A stretch of DNA of 34,813 nucleotides from contig JBDKTJ010000056.1 of the NCBI GenBank assembly GCA_039698075.1, positions 1 through 34,813 of the forward strand. The letters run 5' to 3'. The notes below the pieces were generated by a model, which ran no database searches, had not been told where the DNA came from, and was given only the letters and a program-made list of their open reading frames with translations. This DNA is from JAJFVC01 sp039698075. Its GTDB lineage: Bacteria > Planctomycetota > Planctomycetia > Pirellulales > Thermoguttaceae. Made by a program: the position numbers and the translations under genes. Below, in pieces: positions 23,690 to 31,368 of the stretch. The number at the start of each line of letters is the position of its first letter. Within the stretch, counting starts at the first letter, position 1.

Positions 23690-24997
23690 TTATTTCTTGA
23701 CTGCGGGAGCGTCGGCCTTGGCGGTGATTTTCCCTTCGAGATATTTTACGGCCGCCGCCAACGGACGATCGACAAACTTGGAATCGACGGCGGCGCCCTG
23801 CCTGGCGGTTTCCGAAAAAACGTCTCGCTGGGTGCGCCACTGACGCCAGCGGTTCTGCTCGTCGTCGCGCATCGGCGTCTCGCAACCCTTGTCCGGCAAA
23901 ACGCCCCAATCGCCGTTTTTGGCGGTCGACTCCCGATGGATGTTTTTGCCACTGGGCCGCCAATAGCTCGCCGTCGTGAGTTTCAGCATTCCCGCGTCCT
24001 CCGCCAAGGGAATCATCTCCTGGATAGTCCCCTTGCCGAACGTGCGCTGGCCGAAAATCGCCGCCCGATGATGGTCCTGCAAACACGCGGCCATGATCTC
24101 GCCCGCGCTGGCCGTCTGCTCGTTCACCAACACGGCCATGGGGACATCAAGCACGGGCCGTCGTCCGTCGGCCTCGTAGACTTCGCTGATCCGCCCGTCG
24201 CGGCGACGCGTGGTGACGATCACGCCCGAGGCGACGAACATCCGACATGCCTCGATCGCCGTGGCGATGTATCCGCCGGGATTGTCGCGCAAGTCCAACA
24301 CCAAACCTCGCGCCTTGTGCTTGGCAAGCCACGCGAGCGCTTTTTGCAGTTCGTCCGACGTGTTTTCCGTGAAGCTGCCGATGCGGACGTATCCGATCCG
24401 ATCGCGGCCCGGCAGCAAAAAGTTCCACGAGCCGTCGGAGTGGTAGGCGTCGCCAAACACGGTCGGCACCTGGATCGTCTCGCGAACGATCCGAATCTCG
24501 ACCGGCTTGGCCTCGTGGTCGTGCAAGACGGTCAACGTGACCGCGTCGCCCGGCTTGCCGCTCAACCACGCGACGGCGTCTTGCAGCGAGACCCCTTGGG
24601 TGCTTTCCCGATTGATCCGCAAGATTTTGTCGCCGGCCCGAACCCCGGCGCGATAGGCCGGCGAGCCCACCAGCGGGCTGAGCACCGTCAGTTGCCGGCT
24701 TTGCGGATTGAGCACTACGACAATGCCCACTCCGCCGAACTGCTGATCGACGATCTTCTGGAACTCGGGCAATTCGGCGGCCGTAATGTACATGGAGTTT
24801 TCATCGAGCCGACCCACCATGCCGTCCAGGGCGCCTTCAAACAGGGTTCGAGCACGGACCGGTTCGAGATAGCGGTTTTCGATGATCTTCATGGCCTCGG
24901 CGGCCATCCGACCATACGGATGCGTTTGCACCCGCTGCTGGCAAAACAAGGCGACGACGGCGACAAGAATCAGCAGGAACAGATTGCGACGGGGCAT
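23690..24997 (-). CDS. S41-family C-terminal processing protease
   Basis: This 435-residue periplasmic serine protease is of the CtpA/Prc type. The ATG at 24997 starts a signal anchor (NLFLLILVAVVALF) and has GGAAAG a few bases upstream; the open frame continues for 99 codons but has no comparable start. A helical N-terminal region precedes a PDZ domain (about 85-170, FGGVGIVV and SPAYRAGVRAGDKI). The S41 catalytic domain follows, with LDLRDNPGG (234-242), the nucleophile Ser297 in NEQTASAGE and the general base Lys322 in TFGKGTIQ. It is expected to trim or degrade envelope proteins. A polar C-terminal tail of about 90 residues follows the catalytic core. It is divergent from the small basic protein gene. 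Confidence 0.93.
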   Translation of the reverse strand: MPRRNLFLLILVAVVALFCQQRVQTHPYGRMAAEAMKIIENRYLEPVRARTLFEGALDGMVGRLDENSMYITAAELPEFQKIVDQQFGGVGIVVVLNPQSRQLTVLSPLVGSPAYRAGVRAGDKILRINRESTQGVSLQDAVAWLSGKPGDAVTLTVLHDHEAKPVEIRIVRETIQVPTVFGDAYHSDGSWNFLLPGRDRIGYVRIGSFTENTSDELQKALAWLAKHKARGLVLDLRDNPGGYIATAIEACRMFVASGVIVTTRRRDGRISEVYEADGRRPVLDVPMAVLVNEQTASAGEIMAACLQDHHRAAIFGQRTFGKGTIQEMIPLAEDAGMLKLTTASYWRPSGKNIHRESTAKNGDWGVLPDKGCETPMRDDEQNRWRQWRTQRDVFSETARQGAAVDSKFVDRPLAAAVKYLEGKITAKADAPAVKK

Positions 24998-25032
24998 GGG
25001 CGGTCTTTCCACAACACAAGGCGAACCCCCAT

Positions 25033-25062
25033 GTTTTACCCCGCCCGGCCCTCGGCTGACAA
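25033..25062 (-). promoter_or_regulatory. Candidate promoter of the S41 protease gene
   Basis: On the minus strand TTGTCA (25062-25057) and TAAAAC (25038-25033) lie 18 bp apart, about 36 bp upstream of the chosen ATG. This supports the shorter version of the gene. Confidence 0.4.
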
Positions 25063-25092
25063 GTCGAACCGGCCATCGCATCCAAGTTAGAC

Positions 25093-25122
25093 CTGGCAGT
25101 TTGGCCCGAAATTCGCTAAAAT
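25093..25122 (+). promoter_or_regulatory. Candidate promoter of the small basic protein gene
   Basis: CTGGCA (25093-25098) and TAAAAT (25117-25122) are 18 bp apart. The predicted start of transcription is near 25129, about 35 bases before the ATG at 25164. Confidence 0.4.
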
Positions 25123-25163
25123 AGTCAGCTTCACGGCAATTGCACCCTGCCCAGGGAAGAATC

Positions 25164-25463
25164 ATGGCACGTAAGATATTGAATCGTAAAGAGTTACGCG
25201 CGGAGAACGAGGCGGCCGAAAAGTCCGGGGCCGAGGCAAAGGCCACGACCAAGAAGGCGCCCGCCAAACGAAAAAGCCGCGCCAAAGTGGTCAAGGAGGT
25301 CCGATTAAAGGCCTTCTGGGGCGTTTTTAATCAGTCGTTGCGACGCGTCTCCTTGTTCGAATTCAGCCAACGCGCCGAGGCGGACAAAAAAGCTGCCGAG
25401 CTTACCGAGTCACAAAAAACGCCGCATTTTGTCCAGATCGTAAAAGAAGTCATCGAAGAATAG
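25164..25463 (+). CDS. Small basic hypothetical protein
   Basis: This 99-residue protein starts at an ATG with AGGGAAGAA nearby; an upstream in-frame start would add eight residues. Residues 1-45 are Lys/Arg/Ala/Glu-rich and probably disordered, including a KKAPAKRKSRAK segment resembling the tails of histone-like proteins. Residues 46-99 look folded, with VRLKAFWGVFNQSLRRVSLFEF and a helical ending. I do not recognise the family. The charge suggests nucleic acid or ribosome contact, but this is speculative. It is divergent from the S41 protease gene and followed 48 bp later by the DUF486 gene. Confidence 0.65.
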   Translation: MARKILNRKELRAENEAAEKSGAEAKATTKKAPAKRKSRAKVVKEVRLKAFWGVFNQSLRRVSLFEFSQRAEADKKAAELTESQKTPHFVQIVKEVIEE

Positions 25464-25511
25464 AGGGCGGTCCGCTCCGGCTTTGCGGCTGTACGAACCC
25501 GTTTGTCGACC

Positions 25512-25862
25512 ATGTGGTTGGCCACGCTTACGCTGCTGACGATCTCCAATGTGTTCATGACCTTCGCCTGGTACGGCCACTTGCGTCACAAGCAGACGGC
25601 CCTATGGTTGGCGATTCTGGTCAGTTGGTTGATCGCGTTCGTCGAATATTGCTTTCAGGTGCCGGCCAATCGGCTGGGACACAACGCCGGCATTAGCGCC
25701 GCGCAATTGAAGACGATCCAGGAAGTCGTGACGCTGACGATTTTTTCCGTCTTTGCGGTGTTCTATCTCAAAGAGCCGCTGCGTTGGAACTACGTGCTGG
25801 GGTTCACGCTGATCGCCGGCGGCGCGCTTTGTGTTTTCGCGCCGTGGCAGACGATCAAGTGA
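25512..25862 (+). CDS. DUF486 / DMT-family small membrane protein
   Basis: This 116-residue integral membrane protein of the DUF486 family is related to drug/metabolite transporters. Four hydrophobic helices are visible (about 2-22, 27-47, 67-87 and 92-112), with the conserved AWYGHL, the loop VPANRLGH and the C-terminal RWNYVLGFTLIAGGALCVF. Its size equals one half of a DMT transporter, so it probably works as a dimer. The substrate is unknown. I chose the ATG over a TTG three codons upstream. It is convergent with the CPBP gene. Confidence 0.87.
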   Translation: MWLATLTLLTISNVFMTFAWYGHLRHKQTALWLAILVSWLIAFVEYCFQVPANRLGHNAGISAAQLKTIQEVVTLTIFSVFAVFYLKEPLRWNYVLGFTLIAGGALCVFAPWQTIK

Positions 25863-25890
25863 CCCGCGGCCCTCTTGCGTCCGATTCCGC

Positions 25891-26598
25891 TCAGTCGTGG
25901 AACAGACAGACGAAAATGTCGTAGGCGGCGTGGCATCCGGCGGCGATTCCGAATCCTCGATACCAAAACACCACGGCAAAAAAGACGCCGGCCAACGTGC
26001 GGAACAGGAATCGAGACCACGCCAAAGTTTCACCGTAGGGGCCCACGTTATGGGCCGCCGCAAACAACAGGCTGCTCAGCGCCACGGCCGCAACCACGCT
26101 CATCCGCGGCGTGAATTTCGCGTGTCGGAACGCCCAAACCAAAATCGACAGCAGGATCAGCCGAAACACCAGTTCTTCATAGATGCCGGCCCCCAAGAAG
26201 CCGAGGCTCGCTTTGAGCGTCGCCCCGAGACTCATCATCGCGTTCTGCACGAACGAGAGCACACGCAACACAAGCCCCAACAAGAGCGATTCGGCGGCCA
26301 TGCCCGACAGAATGCCGCCGGAAAGTTGCCAAGGTTCATGGGCCAGATAGTGCCAGCCCAACAGAATGCAGATCAACAAAAACGCCGGCAACACGTGTTG
26401 GCTGAACCCGAGCATTTCCAACAGATGCTGCAACGCGGCGTCAGCTCCATTCTGACGAACGCCAAGCGCCAGCACGCCCACCTCGTAGAGAACCAGCAGC
26501 GGCGCAACAAACACCAGGCTGGCCAACGGCCGTCGCGATTCGACCCAATACCGTTCGGCCAATTGGCCCAAGGGCGCATGTTTTGGGGGCTCTGCCAT
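25891..26598 (-). CDS. CPBP-family intramembrane metalloprotease
   Basis: This membrane protein of about 235 residues has six to eight hydrophobic helices and belongs to the CPBP/Abi family of putative intramembrane glutamic or metallo proteases. The first motif is EELVFR (EExxxR), the second is FAAAHNVG with the conserved His, and CHAAYDIF near the C-terminus is the third. In other organisms these enzymes process prenylated proteins or confer self-immunity to bacteriocins; here the substrate is unknown. The ATG at 26598 gives MAEPPKHAPLG; a TTG 11 codons upstream is the alternative. It is divergent from dxr. Confidence 0.87.
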   Translation of the reverse strand: MAEPPKHAPLGQLAERYWVESRRPLASLVFVAPLLVLYEVGVLALGVRQNGADAALQHLLEMLGFSQHVLPAFLLICILLGWHYLAHEPWQLSGGILSGMAAESLLLGLVLRVLSFVQNAMMSLGATLKASLGFLGAGIYEELVFRLILLSILVWAFRHAKFTPRMSVVAAVALSSLLFAAAHNVGPYGETLAWSRFLFRTLAGVFFAVVFWYRGFGIAAGCHAAYDIFVCLFHD

Positions 26599-26712
26599 AT
26601 TTTTTTCTTGTTCGGCCGGACTTCTCGTCAAAGGTCAATCCGGTTTGCCGGGTTGGAATAATCCGCAGAGTACGCAACATCCGCAGAGTCCCGGATCATC
26701 GCCGCGAACGGG

Positions 26713-26741
26713 TTGCCGCCGATCGGAGGGGTCCCTACAAT
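26713..26741 (+). promoter_or_regulatory. Promoter of dxr
   Basis: TTGCCG (26713-26718) and TACAAT (26736-26741) are separated by exactly 17 bp. Transcription would start near 26748, only about 8 bases before the dxr ATG, implying an mRNA that is almost leaderless. Confidence 0.55.
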
Positions 26742-26755
26742 GACGCATATCCGTT

Positions 26756-27916
26756 ATGAGTCACCCTGCAAAGAACATCGTCGTCCTCGGTTCGACCGGC
26801 AGCATCGGTCGCAGCACGCTTGAGGTGATCGCCGCCTCGGGGGGGAGTTTGCACGCCTACGGCCTGACCGCCCATCGAAACACCGAGCAATTGCTGCGTC
26901 AGGCTCAAGCCGTCCGTCCCGAAAAAATCGTCGTCACCGACCCCACGGCCGCCTCAAAGCAGGACTGGTCCGAGCTGCCGCCCGGCGTGCAGTTGGCCGT
27001 CGGACACGCAGCCGCCGCCCAATTGGCCGCCGAATCGGCAGTCGACACGGTCGTCTCGGCGATCGTCGGCAGTGCGGGTCTCCGGGGCACCTGGGCGGCC
27101 TTGGAGGCCGGCAAAACCGTCGCGCTGGCCAACAAAGAAAGCCTCGTCGTGGGTGGCCCGTTGGTGATGGACCTTGCCCGGCGAAAAAATGCCAAAATCC
27201 TGCCGGTCGACAGCGAGCACGGGGCGGTGTTTCAGGCAATGCAGGCCGGGCGGCGCGACGAGGTGCGCCGGGTGGTGCTTACCGCCAGTGGGGGGCCGTT
27301 TCGCACGTTTTCCCTGGAGCAGCTCGCTCAGGTGACGGTGGCCGACGCCTTGGCCCATCCCACGTGGGCGATGGGACCGAAAATAACGATTGATTCGGCC
27401 ACGCTGATGAACAAGGCCCTCGAAATCATCGAGGCCCGGTGGCTTTTCGATCTTTCGCCCGATCAAATTGCGGTGATGATTCATCCGCAGTCGATCATTC
27501 ATTCGATGGTAGAATATAGGGACGGTTCGGTGATCGCCCAGCTCAGTCCGCCGGACATGAAGCTGCCGATCCAGTACGCGTTGACGTGGCCGAACCGTTG
27601 CGAAGGTGTCGCGGCCAAGCTCGACTGGGCCCGGGCGATGGACCTGCGTTTGGAGCCGCCCGATTTCGAGCGGTTCGACGCGTTGCGGTTGGGCCTGGAG
27701 GTGGCGGCCGCTGGGGGCACGGCTGGCGCGGCGCTGAACGGGGCCAACGAAGCGGCCGTGGCGGCGTTCCTCGATCGTCGGCTCGGCTTTTGCGACATCG
27801 TGCCGGTCTGTCGCAGCGTTTTGCAGAATCATCCATTCCACTCCAACCCCACGCTCGAGCAAGTGCTCGAGACGGACCGTTGGGCTCGCCAGGAGGTGTT
27901 GCGTTGTTGTACGTAA
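26756..27916 (+). CDS. dxr: 1-deoxy-D-xylulose 5-phosphate reductoisomerase
   Basis: This enzyme performs the committed step of the MEP isoprenoid pathway, converting DXP to 2-C-methyl-D-erythritol 4-phosphate with NADPH. The 386-residue protein shows the NADPH-binding GSTGSIG (12-18), ALANKESLV (123-131), the metal-site VDSEHGAVFQ (151-160; Asp152, Glu154), TASGGPFR and MNKALEIIEARWLF. No SD site is visible before the ATG, consistent with the very close promoter. Its last 13 bases overlap the start of rseP, and AGGAGG for rseP lies inside its final codons, so the two are translationally coupled. The dxr-rseP order is a common bacterial pairing. Confidence 0.97.
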   Translation: MSHPAKNIVVLGSTGSIGRSTLEVIAASGGSLHAYGLTAHRNTEQLLRQAQAVRPEKIVVTDPTAASKQDWSELPPGVQLAVGHAAAAQLAAESAVDTVVSAIVGSAGLRGTWAALEAGKTVALANKESLVVGGPLVMDLARRKNAKILPVDSEHGAVFQAMQAGRRDEVRRVVLTASGGPFRTFSLEQLAQVTVADALAHPTWAMGPKITIDSATLMNKALEIIEARWLFDLSPDQIAVMIHPQSIIHSMVEYRDGSVIAQLSPPDMKLPIQYALTWPNRCEGVAAKLDWARAMDLRLEPPDFERFDALRLGLEVAAAGGTAGAALNGANEAAVAAFLDRRLGFCDIVPVCRSVLQNHPFHSNPTLEQVLETDRWARQEVLRCCT

Positions 27917-29949
27917 TCGGTTGGATCGTCGTCGTGCTCATGGTCGCCTTCGGCCTCGGGTTTGTCGTGTTCGTCCACGAGTTGGGCCATTTTTTGGTGG
28001 CCAAATGCTGCGGCGTCAAATGCGAGAAGTTTTATCTCGGGTTCGACTTCGGCGGCCTGAAGTTCTGCAAGTTCCAGTGGGGCGAGACCGAGTACGGCAT
28101 CGGCATCTTCCCGTTGGGCGGCTACGTCAAAATGCTCGGCCAAGAGGACAATCCCGCTCGACTGCGCGAAGAAATGGAACGAGCCCAAACGGGGAACGAG
28201 GGACGAGGGACGGACGGCGAGCCCACTGCCGAAGCGCACGCCCCCGGTTACGATCCTCGCAGTTTTTTGGCCCAAAGCGTGCCGAAGCGGATGGCGATCG
28301 TCTCGGCCGGCGTCGTCATGAACCTGATTTTCGCGTTCGTCTTGGCGGTGACCGCCTATTGGATCCACGTCGAACAATCGCCGTGCATCGTCGGCGGCGT
28401 GTTTCCCGGACTGCCGGCGTGGCAAGCCGGGCTTCGGGCGGGCGATGAAATCTTGGAGATCGGCGGCAAGCCGATGCGCGAGTTCCGCGATCTGCAAAAG
28501 ACGATCTCGTTGGGCGATCTGCCGGAGGGCGGCGTGCCGATGCTGGTCCGACGCCGCGACGCGTCGCAGCCGCTGACGATCACCGTCAAGCCCGACCAAA
28601 TGTTCGGGGCGTTTTTCGTCGGCGTCAGCGGACCGAACACCAACCGATTGGCCGACGACCGCAAGACGTGGCTGGTGCACAATTGCCCGGCGGTTTGGCC
28701 CGGCACGGCGGCCGCTGCGGTCTCGCCCGGCTTCCAAAACGGCGACGTGATCATCGCCATCGATGGAAAACCGGTCGACAATTACGCTCAGATCAACGCG
28801 GCCCTGGCCCGAACCGCCGACAAAACCATCAACGTGACCGTGAAGCGGCGCAAGGGAGCCGACTCGGTGGAGCTCAAAACGATCCCCGTCGCGCCGAACC
28901 CGGTGCGGCAGCTCGGGCTCGTCCTGACGATGGGCGACGTCACGGCGGTTCAGCCCGGATCGCCGGCAGCCAAGGCCGGCATCCAGCCCGGTGATCGGCT
29001 CGAACAAGTCGACGGCCGTCCGATCGACGATCCCATGCGATTGCCCGACCAATTGAACGCCCAAGCCGGCAAAACCGTCCGCCTGACGCTCGATCGCAAG
29101 GGCTCGCCGGTCGTGGTGTCGGCCGCGCTCTGCGAACCGTCGGGCTCCATGCCGCCGCAGACGATCGACGCTCCGGTGGGCGTGGAGTCGTTGGGGTTGG
29201 CCTATCACGTGCTCAACCGGGTCGAGCGGGTGCTGGAGAACGGTCCCGCCGCCAAGGCCGGCTTGCGAGCCGGCGATCTGCTGCTGGAAGCGAAAATCGA
29301 AAAAAAGAAGCTGCCCGACCTGGATCTAAAACAAAAAGCCATCGCCGTTCCGTTCAACAAAAAAGAGCGGAGTTGGCCGACGTTCTTCGGCGTGCTGCAA
29401 ACCACGCTGCCCGGCACGTCGGTCGATCTGACCTTCCTGCGCGGCGACGAAAAGAAAACCGTGACGCTCAAGCCGACGGCGGCGACCGATTGGTTCACTC
29501 CCGACCGCGGCTTCGTGTTCGAGCCGATGCGGTTCGTGCACGGGGCCGATTCATTCGGCCAGGCGCTTCGCATGGGCGGACGAGAGACGCTCGACTCGCT
29601 GACGATGGTGTTCCGCAGCCTTAGGGCCCTGGGCACCGCGCAGGTTTCGGCGCGCAATCTGGTCGGACCGGTCGGCATCGTCGGATGGGCCGTCGACAGC
29701 GCCGATCAAGGCGCCGCCAAGCTGCTGCTGTTCCTGACAATGCTCAGCGCAAACCTGGCCGTGTTGAACTTCTTGCCGATCCCGGTGCTGGACGGCGGCC
29801 TGATGATGTTCCTGATTTACGAGGGCGTCCGCGGCAAGCCGGCCAACGAGCACGTGCAGGTCGTGCTGACCTATCTGGGACTGGCGCTGATCCTCGTGCT
29901 GACGATTTGGGTGTTCGGACTCGACTTCGGCTGGATTCCGCGACGATAG
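27904..29949 (+). CDS. rseP: Site-2 metalloprotease RseP-like with enlarged PDZ region
   Basis: This M50 intramembrane protease cleaves transmembrane segments, typically anti-sigma factors, after a first cut outside the membrane. The start is the TTG with AGGAGG seven bases upstream. The protein is about 681 residues, well above the usual 350-450. HELGH (25-29) lies in the first transmembrane helix, and NFLPIPVLDGG (622-632) supplies the third zinc ligand, Asp630. A second helix follows residue 135. Between them lie about four PDZ-like segments, near 165-235, 262-330, 343-405 and 438-530, each with an AGLRAGD or NGD type motif. Typical RseP has two. The open frame continues upstream inside dxr but without a ribosome site. 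The likely client is an ECF anti-sigma factor, not identified here. Confidence 0.93.
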   Translation: MLYVIGWIVVVLMVAFGLGFVVFVHELGHFLVAKCCGVKCEKFYLGFDFGGLKFCKFQWGETEYGIGIFPLGGYVKMLGQEDNPARLREEMERAQTGNEGRGTDGEPTAEAHAPGYDPRSFLAQSVPKRMAIVSAGVVMNLIFAFVLAVTAYWIHVEQSPCIVGGVFPGLPAWQAGLRAGDEILEIGGKPMREFRDLQKTISLGDLPEGGVPMLVRRRDASQPLTITVKPDQMFGAFFVGVSGPNTNRLADDRKTWLVHNCPAVWPGTAAAAVSPGFQNGDVIIAIDGKPVDNYAQINAALARTADKTINVTVKRRKGADSVELKTIPVAPNPVRQLGLVLTMGDVTAVQPGSPAAKAGIQPGDRLEQVDGRPIDDPMRLPDQLNAQAGKTVRLTLDRKGSPVVVSAALCEPSGSMPPQTIDAPVGVESLGLAYHVLNRVERVLENGPAAKAGLRAGDLLLEAKIEKKKLPDLDLKQKAIAVPFNKKERSWPTFFGVLQTTLPGTSVDLTFLRGDEKKTVTLKPTAATDWFTPDRGFVFEPMRFVHGADSFGQALRMGGRETLDSLTMVFRSLRALGTAQVSARNLVGPVGIVGWAVDSADQGAAKLLLFLTMLSANLAVLNFLPIPVLDGGLMMFLIYEGVRGKPANEHVQVVLTYLGLALILVLTIWVFGLDFGWIPRR

Positions 29950-29981
29950 CCGTTACGGCCGGTTTCATCGCTTGCGATTTT

Positions 29982-30016
29982 GCGGAAGAGCATCCGCGCA
30001 TTTTCAACTTGGAACG
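29982..30016 (+). repeat. Copy 2 of the 35-bp dispersed repeat
   Basis: This segment matches 5610-5644 at 31 of 35 positions. It begins 33 bp after the rseP stop and ends 4 bp before the stop of the convergent sigma-54 activator gene. Like the first copy it lies just downstream of a stop codon, in the same orientation as the gene before it. Confidence 0.6.
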
Positions 30017-30020
30017 CGCA

Positions 30021-30971
30021 TCAGGTCAGCTTGTGCTTCTTCAGCTTGCGGGCCAGGGTGGCGCGGTGGACTTTGAGCATCCTCGCGGCCTTGCGCTGAT
30101 TGGAGTCCGAAAGGTCCATCGCCCGGGCGATCGCGCGACGCTCGATCTGGTCGAGGCTCAAATCGTCAGCCGACAGCGACTGGCGCGGCGGATCCGATTC
30201 GAGCAGCAACATTTCGATCAGCACCTCAGCGTCGAGCCCCGTGGCGTAAAGCCGCTCGACCCAGGCGGCCAATTCGCGGACGTTGCCCGGCCAAGGATAG
30301 CCCATCAACAGGCTTCGCACGGCGTTGCTGACCTTCGGGACCGACCGCTTGTATTGACGCGAGTAAAGCGTAAGGAAGTGGTCGAGCAGGACCGGCACGT
30401 CCTCGACCCGATCGCGCAACGGCGGCACCACCACGCGAACGATGTTCAGCCGATAGTAAAGGTCTTCGCGGAACTCGTTCTTGCGGACCATGTCCCGCAA
30501 ATTGCGGTTGGTGCCCGCCACGAATCGCGTGTCGATCTTGATGGGAATCGGATTGCCGACCGGAATCACCTCGTGTTCCTGAATGACGCGCAACAACTTC
30601 GGCTGCAAATGGAGCGGGATTTCCGCGACTTCGTCCAAGAAGAGGGTGCCGCGATCGGCGGCGCGGATCATGCCCAACGTGCTTTGTTCGGCGCCGGTGA
30701 ACGCTCCGCGCACATGGCCGAAAAACTGGCTCTCAAACAGCGATTGGCTGACGCCGGCGCAGTTGACCGGAATGAACGGCTGATTCCGTCGAAGACTTTT
30801 GGCGCAAAGCCGCCGAGCCACTAATTCCTTGCCCGTGCCGCTCTCGCCTTCAATCAGAACGCAGCAATCGCTTGCCGCGACGCTGTCTACGAGTCGAAGA
30901 ACTTCGACCATCGCCTGAGAAGCACCGACAATTTGCGGGAAATCCACTTCCGACCGCAGAGAGATGCTCAT
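30021..30971 (-). CDS. Sigma-54-dependent transcriptional activator lacking a receiver domain
   Basis: This protein of about 316 residues is a bacterial enhancer-binding protein reduced to its AAA+ and DNA-binding domains. Walker A is GESGTGKE (42-49), the sigma-54 contact loop is GAFTGA (89-94), Walker B is GTLFLDEV (108-115), and the arginine-finger region FREDLYYRLN follows. The C-terminal 45 residues contain a Fis-type helix-turn-helix (NQRKAARMLKVHRATLARKL). The ATG at 30971 gives MSISLRS, with AGGAG about 14 bases upstream; the frame is open 73 codons further but the extra sequence resembles no receiver or GAF domain. Only about ten residues precede the AAA+ core, so control must come by expression level or a partner protein. 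Targets unknown. Confidence 0.9.
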   Translation of the reverse strand: MSISLRSEVDFPQIVGASQAMVEVLRLVDSVAASDCCVLIEGESGTGKELVARRLCAKSLRRNQPFIPVNCAGVSQSLFESQFFGHVRGAFTGAEQSTLGMIRAADRGTLFLDEVAEIPLHLQPKLLRVIQEHEVIPVGNPIPIKIDTRFVAGTNRNLRDMVRKNEFREDLYYRLNIVRVVVPPLRDRVEDVPVLLDHFLTLYSRQYKRSVPKVSNAVRSLLMGYPWPGNVRELAAWVERLYATGLDAEVLIEMLLLESDPPRQSLSADDLSLDQIERRAIARAMDLSDSNQRKAARMLKVHRATLARKLKKHKLT

Positions 30972-31368
30972 GGTGATATGATTCGCTCCTAGCCGCCGCG
31001 GGACCGAATGTCTCCGGCGACATCCGACCTGCTGCACTCGCCGACCAAAACACATCGCCGCCAGGCTTTTCCAGATTACGAACTCCGCCCAAACAACGGC
31101 AGACCCCGCACCTTCGCCGGCACGTTCTGATCTTTCGAGCTCAACTGGTCGCTGACGCTGCCTCCGCTGAAATTTAAAAGCCCAAAACAACCGGAAAATA
31201 CGTCGATTCTGTCAATTTAGGCATAATCGAACCGCACTCTCAGCATAACCATTTTTTCCATCACGTCAACGATCCGGCAAAAATACTATAAACTGCTTCG
31301 GAAACACCAATCTTATGGGTAATAATACATAACTCTAAAGTACTAATTCCACCAAAAAAAGACCTGCT
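30972..31368. other. AT-rich gap between mnmA and the sigma-54 activator gene
   Basis: This 397-bp stretch separates two minus-strand genes. It is clearly AT-richer than the rest of the window, particularly 31160-31365, and contains one candidate minus-strand promoter (31242-31269). I looked for a -24/-12 sigma-54 promoter (TGGCAC-N5-TTGCW) and did not find a convincing one. No ORF or repeat is supported. Confidence 0.55.
31242..31269 (-). promoter_or_regulatory. Candidate promoter upstream of the sigma-54 activator gene
   Basis: On the minus strand TTGACG (31269-31264) is followed after 16 bp by TATGCT (31247-31242). It would yield a leader of about 265 bases before the chosen start, which is long, so the assignment is uncertain. 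Confidence 0.35.

Noticed and set aside
27586..27903. N-terminal extension of rseP by 106 codons.
   Set aside because: This stretch lies inside dxr, and the extra residues are Gly/Arg/Ala-rich shadow sequence. AGGAGG and TTG at 27904 immediately precede the conserved first transmembrane helix.
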